This document shows, one piece after another, positions 21,454 through 29,753 of a DNA stretch of 42,680 bases; position 1 is the first letter of the stretch, and the number at the start of each line of letters is the position of its first letter. This stretch comes from Jiangella aurantiaca (GTDB taxonomy: Bacteria > Actinomycetota > Actinomycetes > Jiangellales > Jiangellaceae). Location of the stretch: assembly GCF_004349105.1 (NCBI RefSeq), contig NZ_SMLB01000056.1, forward strand, positions 1 through 42,680, written 5' to 3'. Below the pieces are notes generated by a model. The model was given only the letters and a program-made list of their open reading frames with translations. It was not told the origin of the DNA and ran no database searches. A program made the translations under genes and the position numbers.

Positions 21454-23490
21454 TCAGCCCGTCGTGACGACGGCGAACCCGCCGGGGCGCAGGGTGACAG
21501 TGGTCGGCTCGGTCACCGCGCGCGAGCCGACCAGCGAGCCCGTCGCGTCGTAGACCCGCACCGTGCCTGGTCCGGTGACGGTCACCCGCCGCGGCGTGGT
21601 GGCAGCCGAGTGCAGCAGCTCCGCTCGCGCCCCGTCGCCGCCGGTCAGCGTCAGCCGGGAAACCTCGGGCCGGATCAGCAGCGCGTCGAGGTCGACTGTG
21701 CCGCGCTTCACCTCGACGGACACGGCCGAGGCGCCGGACGGGACCGGCCTGGGCAGGAGCTGGGGGAGCAGCGCACCCGGGACGGCCGTGAGGCCCTGGT
21801 CGCCGACGCGGTGCCGCAGCTCGGCCAGCGCCCGGCCGTCCGCCGTCCACACCGACACAGCAGAACCCGCGAGCGGCAGCCAGGACACCGGCTCGACCCG
21901 CCGGGCGCCGTCGGACGGGCCCAGGTCGAACGTCGCGGTCTGGCCGGCGGCCAGCGACAGCAGCGACCCGCTCCACAGCGACTCGCCCGTCCACGCGGAC
22001 TCAGGCGCCCGCACCGTCCCAGTCGTCGACGTCGCCGCCTCGGCCTCCACCAGCCGCAGTCCGTCACGAGCGGCCACCGTCGTCAGCGCCGTCGCCCGGT
22101 CCCGCACCGACGGGTTCGCGTCCAGCGCGAGCATCGACAGCTGGCCGTGGATGGTGCTCTCGGCGCCGCTGTTGCGGTTGATCACGCCATCGGCATTGAC
22201 GCCGTCGAACGTCACGCCGGTCGCGGGGTCGTACATCGGCTCGCCGGCCGGGTTGGCGCCGAAGTACCAGCTCGCCGTCAGCGCCGCCAGCTCGTCGAAT
22301 GCCGGCCGGTCCGCCGCCGCCCCGACCGCCAGCAGCGACTGGAGCCGCGAGTCGACGCCGTAGGCGATCTGGACCCGCTCGGTGGGCGTGGGCAGCCAGC
22401 CGTTGTCCGCGCCGCCCGCCGTCAGCAGCACCGGGACGAACCGCGCCGAGTCGGTGACCGCCGGCTGCACCAGGTCGGGCCGGCCGAGCACCGACGACGC
22501 CGCGGCCAGCGACGCCGGCATCTGCGAGCCCCACGCGTGCCACATCGACCGCGACTGCGCCCACGGCAGGATCGCGCCATACGGCCACCCGGCCGGGTCG
22601 CCGCCGCCCATCGCCGCGACGCCCTCGGCCAGCTTGCGCAGCGCCTCGCGCGCCGCGACGTCCGACGGTGCCGCCGTCACGTACGCCGACAGCCCGAGCA
22701 CCGCCTCGGCCGTCGCGTCCGCGCCGTCGACGATCAGCCACGCCGGGACCCGCAGACCGTCGGCGACGGCGTACTCGCCGTATCGGTCCAGCACCTGCCG
22801 GTCGACAGCGTCGACGGCGAGGTGCAGCCGGTCCCGCAGGAAGGCCGCGAACTCCGGGTCGTCGCCGGCGAAGGCCGCGTACCCCTCGCCGAACGCCCAG
22901 ATCGTCCGCGCCAGCCAGTAGCTGGGCCCGGAGTCCGACGGGTCGGGCAGCTCGACCGGCTCGGCGCTCGGGTTCAGCGTGCCGTCGGCCTGGATCCACA
23001 GCAGGACGTTGCCGGCGTTCGGGCCGCTCGACGTCTGCAGGTAGGCCAGCGACCGCAGCAGCTCGTACGCCTTCTCCCGGCTGGCCTCTGACCCGGTCTG
23101 CCGCCAGTGCCGCAGGTAGACGACGGCCGCGCGGGACACGTCGTCGGCGTTGTAGGCGCCTTGCGAGTAGTGGCCGGTCTCCGGGTCGAGCGGCCCGCCG
23201 CCGATCCGCTCGAACGTTCCACCGGGCCGCGCGTCGGCGTACGTCCACGGGAACGTCAGCGCCGGCTCCTCTGCCAGCCGGTAGGTCGTGTGCCCCTCGA
23301 CCGGCGCGGGGGAGGCCTGGTCGAGCAGGAAGTCCAGGTGCGCGGTGTTGGCCAGGGGCCCGACGGCGCCAGCTTGCGGCTCGGCCGGGTCGGCCTTCGG
23401 CGCCGCCGGGGCGGCCGCCGCCACCAGCGTCCCCGTCGTCAGCAGTGTGGCGGCCAGGGCCGCCGTCCATCCGATCCGCGGTCTCCTCAT
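21454..23490 (-). CDS. Large secreted protein, probable six-hairpin-fold carbohydrate-active enzyme
   Basis: The 678-residue protein has a clear Sec signal peptide (MRRPRIGWTAALAATLLTTG ... AAAAPAAP, cleavage near residue 30). Residues about 45-440 are helix-rich and Trp-rich, with repeated helical-hairpin spacing (DDVSRAAVVYLRHWR, AYELLRSLAYLQ, YWLARTIWAFGEGYAAFA, PYGAILPWAQSRSMWHAWG, ASWYFGANPAGEPMYD). This resembles (alpha/alpha)6 six-hairpin glycosidases. Residues about 450-678 are beta-rich and could be a carbohydrate-binding sandwich. I cannot assign a GH family. As the last gene of a GH130/ABC operon, it may release oligosaccharides outside the cell for import. Its ATG lies 20 bp from the GH130 stop. 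Confidence 0.75.
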   Translation of the reverse strand: MRRPRIGWTAALAATLLTTGTLVAAAAPAAPKADPAEPQAGAVGPLANTAHLDFLLDQASPAPVEGHTTYRLAEEPALTFPWTYADARPGGTFERIGGGPLDPETGHYSQGAYNADDVSRAAVVYLRHWRQTGSEASREKAYELLRSLAYLQTSSGPNAGNVLLWIQADGTLNPSAEPVELPDPSDSGPSYWLARTIWAFGEGYAAFAGDDPEFAAFLRDRLHLAVDAVDRQVLDRYGEYAVADGLRVPAWLIVDGADATAEAVLGLSAYVTAAPSDVAAREALRKLAEGVAAMGGGDPAGWPYGAILPWAQSRSMWHAWGSQMPASLAAASSVLGRPDLVQPAVTDSARFVPVLLTAGGADNGWLPTPTERVQIAYGVDSRLQSLLAVGAAADRPAFDELAALTASWYFGANPAGEPMYDPATGVTFDGVNADGVINRNSGAESTIHGQLSMLALDANPSVRDRATALTTVAARDGLRLVEAEAATSTTGTVRAPESAWTGESLWSGSLLSLAAGQTATFDLGPSDGARRVEPVSWLPLAGSAVSVWTADGRALAELRHRVGDQGLTAVPGALLPQLLPRPVPSGASAVSVEVKRGTVDLDALLIRPEVSRLTLTGGDGARAELLHSAATTPRRVTVTGPGTVRVYDATGSLVGSRAVTEPTTVTLRPGGFAVVTTG

Positions 23491-23510
23491 CGAGACGGCT
23501 CCTCTCGGGG

Positions 23511-24584
23511 TCAGGTGATCGTGCGGTCCAGCCGGGCGACGCCGATCTTGCTGTCGGCCATGCCGTAGAAGACGTAGTGGACGCCGTTGATCTCTTCGAT
23601 CGCCGTCGGGAAGACGACGTTCGGGACGATGCCGCTGCGCTCGTCGTCGGTCTCCGGCGCCAGCAGCGGCTCCTGGGTGCGGGCGAGCACGACGGACGGG
23701 TCGGCGGCGTCGAGCAACAGCGCGCCGGCGGCGTAGTTGACCTGCTGCTGCTGGGCGACCCCCGACGCGAGCACGCCGGTGACGCCGTGGTGCAGCAGCA
23801 GCCAGCCCTCGGGAACACGCAGCGGCGCCGGCCCGCCGCCGATCTTCAGCTCCTCGAACGGGTACTCCGGCCCGGCGAGGAACCGGTGCTCGCGCCAGTG
23901 CACGAGGTTGCGCACGTCCGCCAGCACGTCGGCCAGCGGGACGTAGCCGATCCAGATGCTGTGCCGCTCGTCGGTGATCCCGCGCGGCAGCACGACGCCC
24001 TGACCGGGCCGGATCTCGCCGAGGTCCCACATCGGCCGGTGCAGCACGGCCAGGCTCTCGGTCCCGGACGGCGACGTCACCGGCGTCGGAAAGAAGACGG
24101 TGTCCTTGTTGTGGAAGAGGTTGAGGTCGACGCCGAGGTCGTCGTCGTAGCCGAACAGCGCCGGGCCGAGCCGCCGCCACGACCGCAGGTCCTCCGACAC
24201 GGCCAGCGCCGTGCGCGGACCGAGCGGCCCGTACGCGACGTACGTCATGACGTGCAGCCCGAGCGCCGGGACGAACGTCACGCGCGGGTCCTCGACGCCG
24301 CCGTGCGCCGCGCCGCGCTCCCACGCTCGATCGGGTTCGAGGACCGCGCGTTCCCGCGCCACGCCGACCGGCACGCCGGCGTCGTCGATCACCACGCGGG
24401 CGAGGCCCACCCGCGACACGTTGCCCGCCGCGACCAGCCGGGGGAGCAGGTACAGCACGCCGTCCGGGTCGCGGCCGGACGCCGGGTTGAGCACCCCCTC
24501 GGCCTCGAGTGGATTACCGTCCTCGGGCGCCATGACGACACCCAGCCGGGTCAGCGTGTACGGGATCGCGGTGGAGACGGTCAT
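23511..24584 (-). CDS. GH130 family glycosidase/phosphorylase (beta-mannoside-active)
   Basis: The 357-residue five-bladed propeller enzyme shows the GH130 pattern: catalytic Asp99 in GGVEDPRVTF, then MTYVAYGP, NLFHNKDTVFFP, RHSIWIGY, ELKIGGGPAPLRVPEGWLLL, NYAAGALLLDAADPSVVLAR and ERSGIVPNVVFPTA. Family members phosphorolyse or hydrolyse beta-1,2- or beta-1,4-mannosides. No signal peptide is present, so it acts inside the cell on imported oligosaccharides. Whether it uses phosphate or water cannot be decided from sequence here. It starts at ATG 24584, 2 nt after the upstream permease stop. Confidence 0.9.
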   Translation of the reverse strand: MTVSTAIPYTLTRLGVVMAPEDGNPLEAEGVLNPASGRDPDGVLYLLPRLVAAGNVSRVGLARVVIDDAGVPVGVARERAVLEPDRAWERGAAHGGVEDPRVTFVPALGLHVMTYVAYGPLGPRTALAVSEDLRSWRRLGPALFGYDDDLGVDLNLFHNKDTVFFPTPVTSPSGTESLAVLHRPMWDLGEIRPGQGVVLPRGITDERHSIWIGYVPLADVLADVRNLVHWREHRFLAGPEYPFEELKIGGGPAPLRVPEGWLLLHHGVTGVLASGVAQQQQVNYAAGALLLDAADPSVVLARTQEPLLAPETDDERSGIVPNVVFPTAIEEINGVHYVFYGMADSKIGVARLDRTIT

Positions 24585-24586
24585 GC

Positions 24587-25420
24587 CTAGCCTTTCACGC
24601 CGGAGCCGATGTTCGTGGAGGTGAAGTAGCGCTGGAAGAGGAGGAACAGGACGACGGCGGGTGCCGCCAGCACGACGGCGCCGGCCAGCATCGCGCCGAA
24701 CGGGTTGGCCGCCGACGCCGCGACGTTGCTGATGTAGTTGGCCAGCGAGACCGCGAGGGGCTGCATCGACTGTTCCTTGGTGATGAGGAACGGCCACAGG
24801 AACTCGTTCCACGGCCCGATGAACGTGATCAGCACGACGGTCAGCAGCACTGGCCGGACCAGCGGCAGCGCGACGCTCCACAGTGTGCGCAGATCGCCGG
24901 CCCCGTCGACGGCCGCCGCATCGAACAGCTCGCGGGGGAGCTGCAGGAAGTACTGCCGGAACACGATGACCGCGGTGGAGTTGATGGCGAACGGCAGGAT
25001 CATCCCGAGGTAGCTGTCGGCCAGTCCGTAGTCGCGGGCGATCAGCACGTACAGCGGGATCATCAGCAGCTGGAACGGCACCACCTGCACCAGTACGGCC
25101 AGCGCGAACGTCATGCCGCGGCCGCGCCATTGCAGCACCGCCAGCGCGTACCCGGCCAGCACACCGAACACGACCGTCCCGAGGATCACGCCGCCGGTGA
25201 AGATGCCGGAGTTCACCAGCCCCTGGAACAGGTCGATGCGGTCGTCGATGGCGGCGTAGTTGTCCAGCGTCAGGTTCGACGGGTCCGGGAACGCGCCCGC
25301 CGGTGTCCGGTCCGGTTCGGGCTGCAGCGAGCCGATCACCATGTAGTAGAAGGGGAACAGGAACGCCAGCGCCCCGATCCCCAGGACGACGTAGCGCAGC
25401 ACCGACACACGGCGGGTCAC
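24587..25420 (-). CDS. Carbohydrate ABC transporter permease (MalG type)
   Basis: The 277-residue CUT1-family permease has six membrane segments, beginning with VVLGIGALAFLFPFYYMVIG. The cytoplasmic EAA loop is LPRELFDAAAVDGAGDLRTL ... PLVRPVL, which contacts the ATPase. With the MalF-type partner it forms the membrane channel of a sugar importer. No ATPase gene is in the cluster, so a shared MsiK-like ATPase elsewhere is expected, as in many actinomycetes. It overlaps the upstream permease by ATGA (25417-25420). Confidence 0.94.
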   Translation of the reverse strand: MTRRVSVLRYVVLGIGALAFLFPFYYMVIGSLQPEPDRTPAGAFPDPSNLTLDNYAAIDDRIDLFQGLVNSGIFTGGVILGTVVFGVLAGYALAVLQWRGRGMTFALAVLVQVVPFQLLMIPLYVLIARDYGLADSYLGMILPFAINSTAVIVFRQYFLQLPRELFDAAAVDGAGDLRTLWSVALPLVRPVLLTVVLITFIGPWNEFLWPFLITKEQSMQPLAVSLANYISNVAASAANPFGAMLAGAVVLAAPAVVLFLLFQRYFTSTNIGSGVKG

Positions 25421-26373
25421 GACTCACCACCCCCGACGAAGCGGCGCTGCAGCCATGCGACCAGCAGCACGAGGACGACCAGGATGACGCCGATCGCCGC
25501 GGCCACGCCCGGCGTGCCCTGCTCGATGCCCCGCTGGTACATGATCAGCACGGGCGACGCCGACGCGCCGTTCGGCCCGCCGCCGCCGGTCAGCAGGTAC
25601 GGCTCGGTGAACAGGTTCGCGCCGATGATCGTCGACAGCAGCACCACCAGCACCGTCGCCGGTCGCACGGCTGGCACGGTCACGGACCAGAACGTCCGCA
25701 GCCGGCCCGCGCCGTCGGTCGCGGCGGCCTCGTACAGCTCCCGCGGCACGTTCTGCAGCGCCGCCAGGTACAGCAGGATGTAGAAGCCCAGCTGCTTCCA
25801 GGTGACGAAGAACGCGATCGACGGCATCGCCCAGAACGAGTTGATCAGCCACGGCGGATCCGGCGCCAGCGGCCCCAGCACCTCGTTGACCAGCCCGTCG
25901 CCGCTGAACAGGAACAGCCACACGCTGACGATCGCCACCGACGCCGTCACGTACGGGACGTAGAAGCTGACCCGCAGGAACACGCGCCCGCGGACCACCT
26001 GATTGAGCAGGGTCGCCAGCACGAGCGACAGCACGACCGTCAACGGCACGTTGATGATCAGGAAGATGCCGATGTTGAGGAACGAGCGCCGCACGTCCGG
26101 GTCGGAGAGGACGTTCGTGTAGTTGTCCAGCCCGACGAACGGTCGGTCGACGTCGGCGCCTGGAGCGGCGAAGAAGTAGTCGTGGAACGAGATCCACACC
26201 GCGAAGCCCAGCGGGAACGCGAACACGACCGCGACGAAGGCCAGGTACGGAGCGCTGAACAGCAGCCCGGACGGATTCCGGCCGAGGATGCCGCTCCAGC
26301 GGGACGAGCGCCCCCGCCGAGCCGGGGACGGATCCGCGTCCCCGGCCCGGGGTTCGGCATGAACGACCGTCAT
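25417..26373 (-). CDS. Carbohydrate ABC transporter permease (MalF type)
   Basis: The 318-residue permease has a cytoplasmic Arg-rich N-terminus, then six membrane segments (LLFSAPYLAFVAVVFAFPLG first) and the periplasmic-side loop with FVGLDNYTNVLSDP. The EAA loop is VPRELYEAAATDGAGRLRTF ... PAVRPA. It pairs with the next gene as the heterodimeric translocation pore of the GH130-locus transporter. The start ATG at 26373 lies 12 bp from the binding-protein stop. Confidence 0.94.
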   Translation of the reverse strand: MTVVHAEPRAGDADPSPARRGRSSRWSGILGRNPSGLLFSAPYLAFVAVVFAFPLGFAVWISFHDYFFAAPGADVDRPFVGLDNYTNVLSDPDVRRSFLNIGIFLIINVPLTVVLSLVLATLLNQVVRGRVFLRVSFYVPYVTASVAIVSVWLFLFSGDGLVNEVLGPLAPDPPWLINSFWAMPSIAFFVTWKQLGFYILLYLAALQNVPRELYEAAATDGAGRLRTFWSVTVPAVRPATVLVVLLSTIIGANLFTEPYLLTGGGGPNGASASPVLIMYQRGIEQGTPGVAAAIGVILVVLVLLVAWLQRRFVGGGES

Positions 26374-26385
26374 GTCGGTCGCCCG

Positions 26386-27690
26386 TCAGGACTGGCCCGC
26401 CAGGCCGTCGATCTCGTCGGCGGCACCCTGCAGCGACTCCTGGAGGTCGCCCTCACCGAAGATCACCGACTGCGACCACGCGTCGCGGAACGCCTGCCAG
26501 ATGGCCACCGAGTTGTTCACGTTGGGCACCTCGACGGTGCGGCCGGCCTGGTCGCCGAACACTTCATAGGCCGGGTTGGCGGCGAAGTAGTCCGGGTAGG
26601 TGCCGGGGAGGTCCTGCCGGATCGGCATCTGGCCGGTCATCTCCAGCAGCAGGCCGTCCTGCTCCTCGCTGGTGGCGAACTTCAGCACGTCCCACGCCGT
26701 GGCCTGGTTCTCGCAGGACGTGTAGAGGCCGATGTTCTTGGCGTCGCTGAACGTGTAGGTCTCCTCGGCCGGTGTGCCGGCGGACGTCGGGACCGGGACG
26801 GCGCCCCAGTTGACGTTCTCGCCGTAGACGGCGATGGCCCACGGTCCGACGATGGCCATCGCGGCCTGCCCGTCGGCGAACGAGTCCCCCTGGTAGGCCT
26901 CGCGGCTGGCCAGGCCCTCGTCGTAGAGCGTCTTCCAGAACTCCGCGACGCCGGTGCCGGCGTCGTCGGCGAACGTGGCCTCGCCCTCCTCGATGAGCGG
27001 GGTGCCGCCGGTCTCGGCCGCGTAGAGCGGGTAGAAGTCGAACCAGCTCTGGAAGAACTCGCTGGTCGGCGCCGGCCAGATGGCCTGCGGCGCCGCGCCG
27101 GACGACACGAGCGTGCGCGCGGTCTCGAGAAACTCGTCGTACGTGCTCAGCGGCGGGTTCTCGGGGTCGAGTCCGGCCGCGGCGAACATGTCCTTGTTGT
27201 AGAAGATCATGACCGGATTCGACTTCCAGGGCAGCTGGAAGTACTCGCCGTTCTCGGACTGGTACTGCTCTGCGACGTCGCCACTGCGCTCCTGGATGTA
27301 GCTGTCGCCGTCGTCGAAGCTGGACAGCGACACCAGGCCGCCCTGCCGCTCGAAGTCGGGCACCGCGACGGGCGCGGTGTTGAAGATGAGGCAGGGGGCG
27401 TTGCCGGCGGTGATGGCGGCGCCGATGACCTCCTCGCTGCTGGCCCCGGCCGGGATCTCCTGGGCCTCGATCTGCTCGTCGGGGTGCTCGGCGTTCCAGG
27501 CCTCGACCATCTGCTCGCCCCACGCGACCTCGGCCTCGTTGTTCGAGTACCAGATGGTGATATCGCCGCGGCCGCCGTCGGCGCCTTCGCCTCCGCCGGT
27601 GGACGGGTCGTCGTCGCCACCACACGCCGTGACGGCGAGCAGGCCGGCCGCGGTCAGGGCGCCGGCTATGACTCGGGTGCGTCGTTGCAC
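26386..27690 (-). CDS. Extracellular sugar-binding lipoprotein (ABC transporter, family 1)
   Basis: The 434-residue protein has a lipoprotein signal peptide with lipobox LAVTAC (lipidated Cys23), then a Gly/Asp-rich linker and a two-lobed solute-binding domain of the MalE/UgpB class (DITIWYSNNEAEVAWGEQMV, LPWKSNPVMIFYNKDMFAAAG, ASREAYQGDSFADGQAAMAIVGPWAI). It would capture an oligosaccharide at the cell surface for the two permeases. The neighbouring GH130 suggests a mannoside ligand; that is inference. It lies 28 bp after the lacI stop and is probably on the same transcript. Confidence 0.93.
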   Translation of the reverse strand: MQRRTRVIAGALTAAGLLAVTACGGDDDPSTGGGEGADGGRGDITIWYSNNEAEVAWGEQMVEAWNAEHPDEQIEAQEIPAGASSEEVIGAAITAGNAPCLIFNTAPVAVPDFERQGGLVSLSSFDDGDSYIQERSGDVAEQYQSENGEYFQLPWKSNPVMIFYNKDMFAAAGLDPENPPLSTYDEFLETARTLVSSGAAPQAIWPAPTSEFFQSWFDFYPLYAAETGGTPLIEEGEATFADDAGTGVAEFWKTLYDEGLASREAYQGDSFADGQAAMAIVGPWAIAVYGENVNWGAVPVPTSAGTPAEETYTFSDAKNIGLYTSCENQATAWDVLKFATSEEQDGLLLEMTGQMPIRQDLPGTYPDYFAANPAYEVFGDQAGRTVEVPNVNNSVAIWQAFRDAWSQSVIFGEGDLQESLQGAADEIDGLAGQS

Positions 27691-27718
27691 GGTCGTCTCC
27701 TTCTGTGGGTCCGGGCGG

Positions 27719-28762
27719 TCAGACGTCCGCCCGGGGGGTTGGTTCGGGGCTTCGCGTGGTCGACTCCCTGGGCACGAACCGCGCGGGCGGCAGGTCGGTG
27801 TCGCCGGGCTGCTCGCCGGCGATGGACCGCAGCAGCACCCGCGCGGCGACGGAGCCCCAGCTCACCGCGTCGGAGACCACGGTGCTGAGCGCGGGGAAGA
27901 TGTGCTCACCCACGTCGCTGCCGTCGAAGCCGGTGATCGAGAGCTCGTCCGGCACCCGCAGCCCGGCCCGCTGCGCCACGCCGAGCCCGGCGATCGCCAT
28001 CGGGTCGTTCGCGTAGACGATGGCCGTCGGGTAGTCGGGGCGGGCGAGCAGGTCGCGGGTCGCGCGGACGCCGTCGGCGGCGCGGAAGTCCGTCTCGACG
28101 ACCATGCCGGCGCGCAGGCCGGCACGCGTCATGGCCTCCTCGAAGGCGCGCCTGCGGCGGCTGCCGTGGAGCATGCGGGCCGGTCCGGCGACGTGCGCGA
28201 TGCGCCGGTGGCCGAGCCCGACCAGGTGGTCGACGGCGGCCTCGATGCCGGCGCGGTCGTCCATCGACACTGCGGGGAACGGCGACGGCGTCTCCGGGTG
28301 GCCGAGCGTGACGGCGGGGACGTTCAGCTCGCGGGCCAGTTCGATGCGGGCGTCGTCGTGGCGCAGGTCGGTGATGAAGACGCCGTCCACCCTGCGGCCG
28401 GCGACCAGTTTGCGGTAGGCGGCCAGCTCGGCGTCCTCGTCCGGGACGACGCTCAGCACCAGCGCCTGCCCGGCCGGCGCGAGTTCGCGCTCCACCCCGG
28501 CGATGAACGACGGGTAGAACGGGTCGCCGGTGACGATCTCGGGGTCGCGGGTGATGACCAGGCCCAGCGCGAACGCCCGGTTCACCGAGAGCGCCCGGGC
28601 ACGCAGGCTCGGCTGCCAGCCCAGCTCGCGGGCGGCCTCGAGGATGCGGTCGCGGGTCTGCGCCGACACGCCCGGCCTGCCGTTCAGCGCGAACGACACC
28701 AGGCCCTTGCTGACGCCCGCCCGCTGCGCGACGTCGGCGATGGTCGGACGTTCGGCGGGCAT
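27719..28762 (-). CDS. LacI-family transcriptional regulator of the GH130 locus
   Basis: The 347-residue regulator has an N-terminal LacI helix-turn-helix with hinge (PTIADVAQRAGVSKGLVSFA, about 6-60) and a periplasmic-binding-like effector domain (LGLVITRDPEIVTGDPFYPS onward, ending PARFVPRES). It is the first gene of the operon it most likely represses. Two matching operators lie in its promoter (28784-28820). GGAGG lies about 8 nt before the ATG. The inducer is probably a sugar or oligosaccharide transported by the downstream genes. Confidence 0.94.
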   Translation of the reverse strand: MPAERPTIADVAQRAGVSKGLVSFALNGRPGVSAQTRDRILEAARELGWQPSLRARALSVNRAFALGLVITRDPEIVTGDPFYPSFIAGVERELAPAGQALVLSVVPDEDAELAAYRKLVAGRRVDGVFITDLRHDDARIELARELNVPAVTLGHPETPSPFPAVSMDDRAGIEAAVDHLVGLGHRRIAHVAGPARMLHGSRRRRAFEEAMTRAGLRAGMVVETDFRAADGVRATRDLLARPDYPTAIVYANDPMAIAGLGVAQRAGLRVPDELSITGFDGSDVGEHIFPALSTVVSDAVSWGSVAARVLLRSIAGEQPGDTDLPPARFVPRESTTRSPEPTPRADV

Positions 28763-28783
28763 CGGTGGCGCCTCCAGAGCGGT

Positions 28784-28832
28784 CTAAACCGGTTTAGAGT
28801 CAGAGCCTATACCGGTTTAGGCGCTGCCACAA
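28784..28832 (-). promoter_or_regulatory. lacI/GH130-operon promoter with tandem LacI operators
   Basis: CTAAACCGGTTTAG (28784-28797) is a perfect 14-bp palindrome. CTATACCGGTTTAG (28807-28820) is a one-mismatch copy whose centre is 23 bp away. On the minus strand TTGTGG (28832-28827), a 17-nt spacer and TAGGCT (28809-28804) form a promoter. The distal operator therefore lies in the spacer touching the -10, and the proximal one covers the start point. The central CG and AAACCGGTTT core are typical of LacI-family sites. Confidence 0.85.
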
Positions 28833-29261
28833 GAGGTGGTCCGGATCGCCGGCCCGGCGGCGTGGCGTGCCCTTGAACGGTGCGCCGTGGTCGTCCCGCC
28901 CGGACCCACCGGCCTGAAGTGTCGGCCCGTTCCGTGGGCGGTCGCGTCCGGCTCGCCGAGGATGCAGCGTTGGCCGGGGATGCGGCGTGGGCCGTCCCCT
29001 GCTGCCCGGGGGCTTCACGAGGATTACTGGAGCCTCAACATGCCTGCAATCGTGGTGAGGCTCCGGTAATCCTGGTGATGTACGCGATCGTGGATGATCA
29101 GCAGGGGGACGGCCAACGGTACGAACCCCGGCCAACGCGGCACACCGAGCCGACCCAGGCCCACGAACCGGGTCGAAGAGTTGATCACGTTGAGCAGGCA
29201 TGCTCCCGCTTCCCCAGGAATGCATGCCCGGGGACCGGGAGAACGCCTATGCCGACGGCCG
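28833..29261. other. Gene-free stretch between lacI promoter and VOC gene
   Basis: No convincing gene is present. Short frames on both strands are Arg/Pro-rich and lack family resemblance. The only structured part is palindromic repeat A copy 2 at 29016-29077. Around 29190-29235 there are two GCATGC hexamers in a weak inverted arrangement. Confidence 0.6.
29016..29077. repeat. Dispersed palindromic repeat, family A copy 2
   Basis: The 27-nt arms (29016-29042 and 29051-29077) match as inverted repeats with 4 mismatches around the loop CCTGCAAT, which is identical to the loop of copy 1 at 304-311. The arms also match copy 1 closely (AGCCTCAACA, GTAATCCTGGTGATG). Confidence 0.85.
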
Positions 29262-29645
29262 TCAGCCGCCGGTGGCCTGCCAGAGGCCCATGACGTTGCC
29301 CTCGCTGTCGCGGAAGTAGGCTGCGAAGCCCATCCCCATGACGTCGGTCTTCGGCAGGACGACCGCACCGCCGAGCTGCTCGACCGTGCCCAGCGCGGCG
29401 TCCACGTCGTCGACGTCGATCGTCACGATCGGCCCGGGCCGGTCGGCGTCGCGGGTGAACATGCCGCCGTTGATCGCGCCCGGCTCCTTCGGCCTGCCAC
29501 TCTCGTCCGACGGCGTCGTCGAGACGATGGTGTAATCGACCTCCGGCATCGGCATCAGCTCCCAGCCGAACGCCGCCCGGTAGAACGCACGGGCCCGCTC
29601 CAGGTCGTCAGCGGGGATCTCGAAGTGCACGACTCGTCCGGTCAT
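29262..29645 (-). CDS. VOC family protein (glyoxalase/bleomycin-resistance fold)
   Basis: The 127-residue protein has the VOC beta-alpha-beta-beta-beta pattern: VVHFEIPADDLERARAFYRA, FGWELMPMPEVDYTIV, INGGMFTRDA, PIVTIDVDDVDAALGTVEQL, GMGFAAYFRDSEGNVMGLWQ. Potential metal ligands are His7 and the C-terminal Glu of DSEGN. Such single-domain proteins range from small-molecule enzymes to drug-binding proteins, so the substrate is open. Start ATG at 29645; no operon partner. Confidence 0.9.
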   Translation of the reverse strand: MTGRVVHFEIPADDLERARAFYRAAFGWELMPMPEVDYTIVSTTPSDESGRPKEPGAINGGMFTRDADRPGPIVTIDVDDVDAALGTVEQLGGAVVLPKTDVMGMGFAAYFRDSEGNVMGLWQATGG

Positions 29646-29753
29646 GATGACTGCCCCCTCAGTGTGCTCCTACGGCGAGCGTAGACCCGTTCCGGGCGGC
29701 CGAAGCTGACGTAGATTCGAAGCAGCCGACGTGAGCCGATGAAGGAGCCGACC

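Noticed and set aside
21454-24324. A 956-codon minus-strand frame that would fuse the secreted protein to upstream sequence
   Set aside because: The part upstream of 23490 is out of frame with GH130 and low in complexity. A clear signal peptide begins at 23490.
29080-29261. Minus-strand stretch reading LLNVINSSTRFVGLGRLG and a hydrophobic continuation
   Set aside because: It looks slightly protein-like but has no start with an RBS, runs into palindromic repeat A and overlaps the VOC gene; no family recognised.
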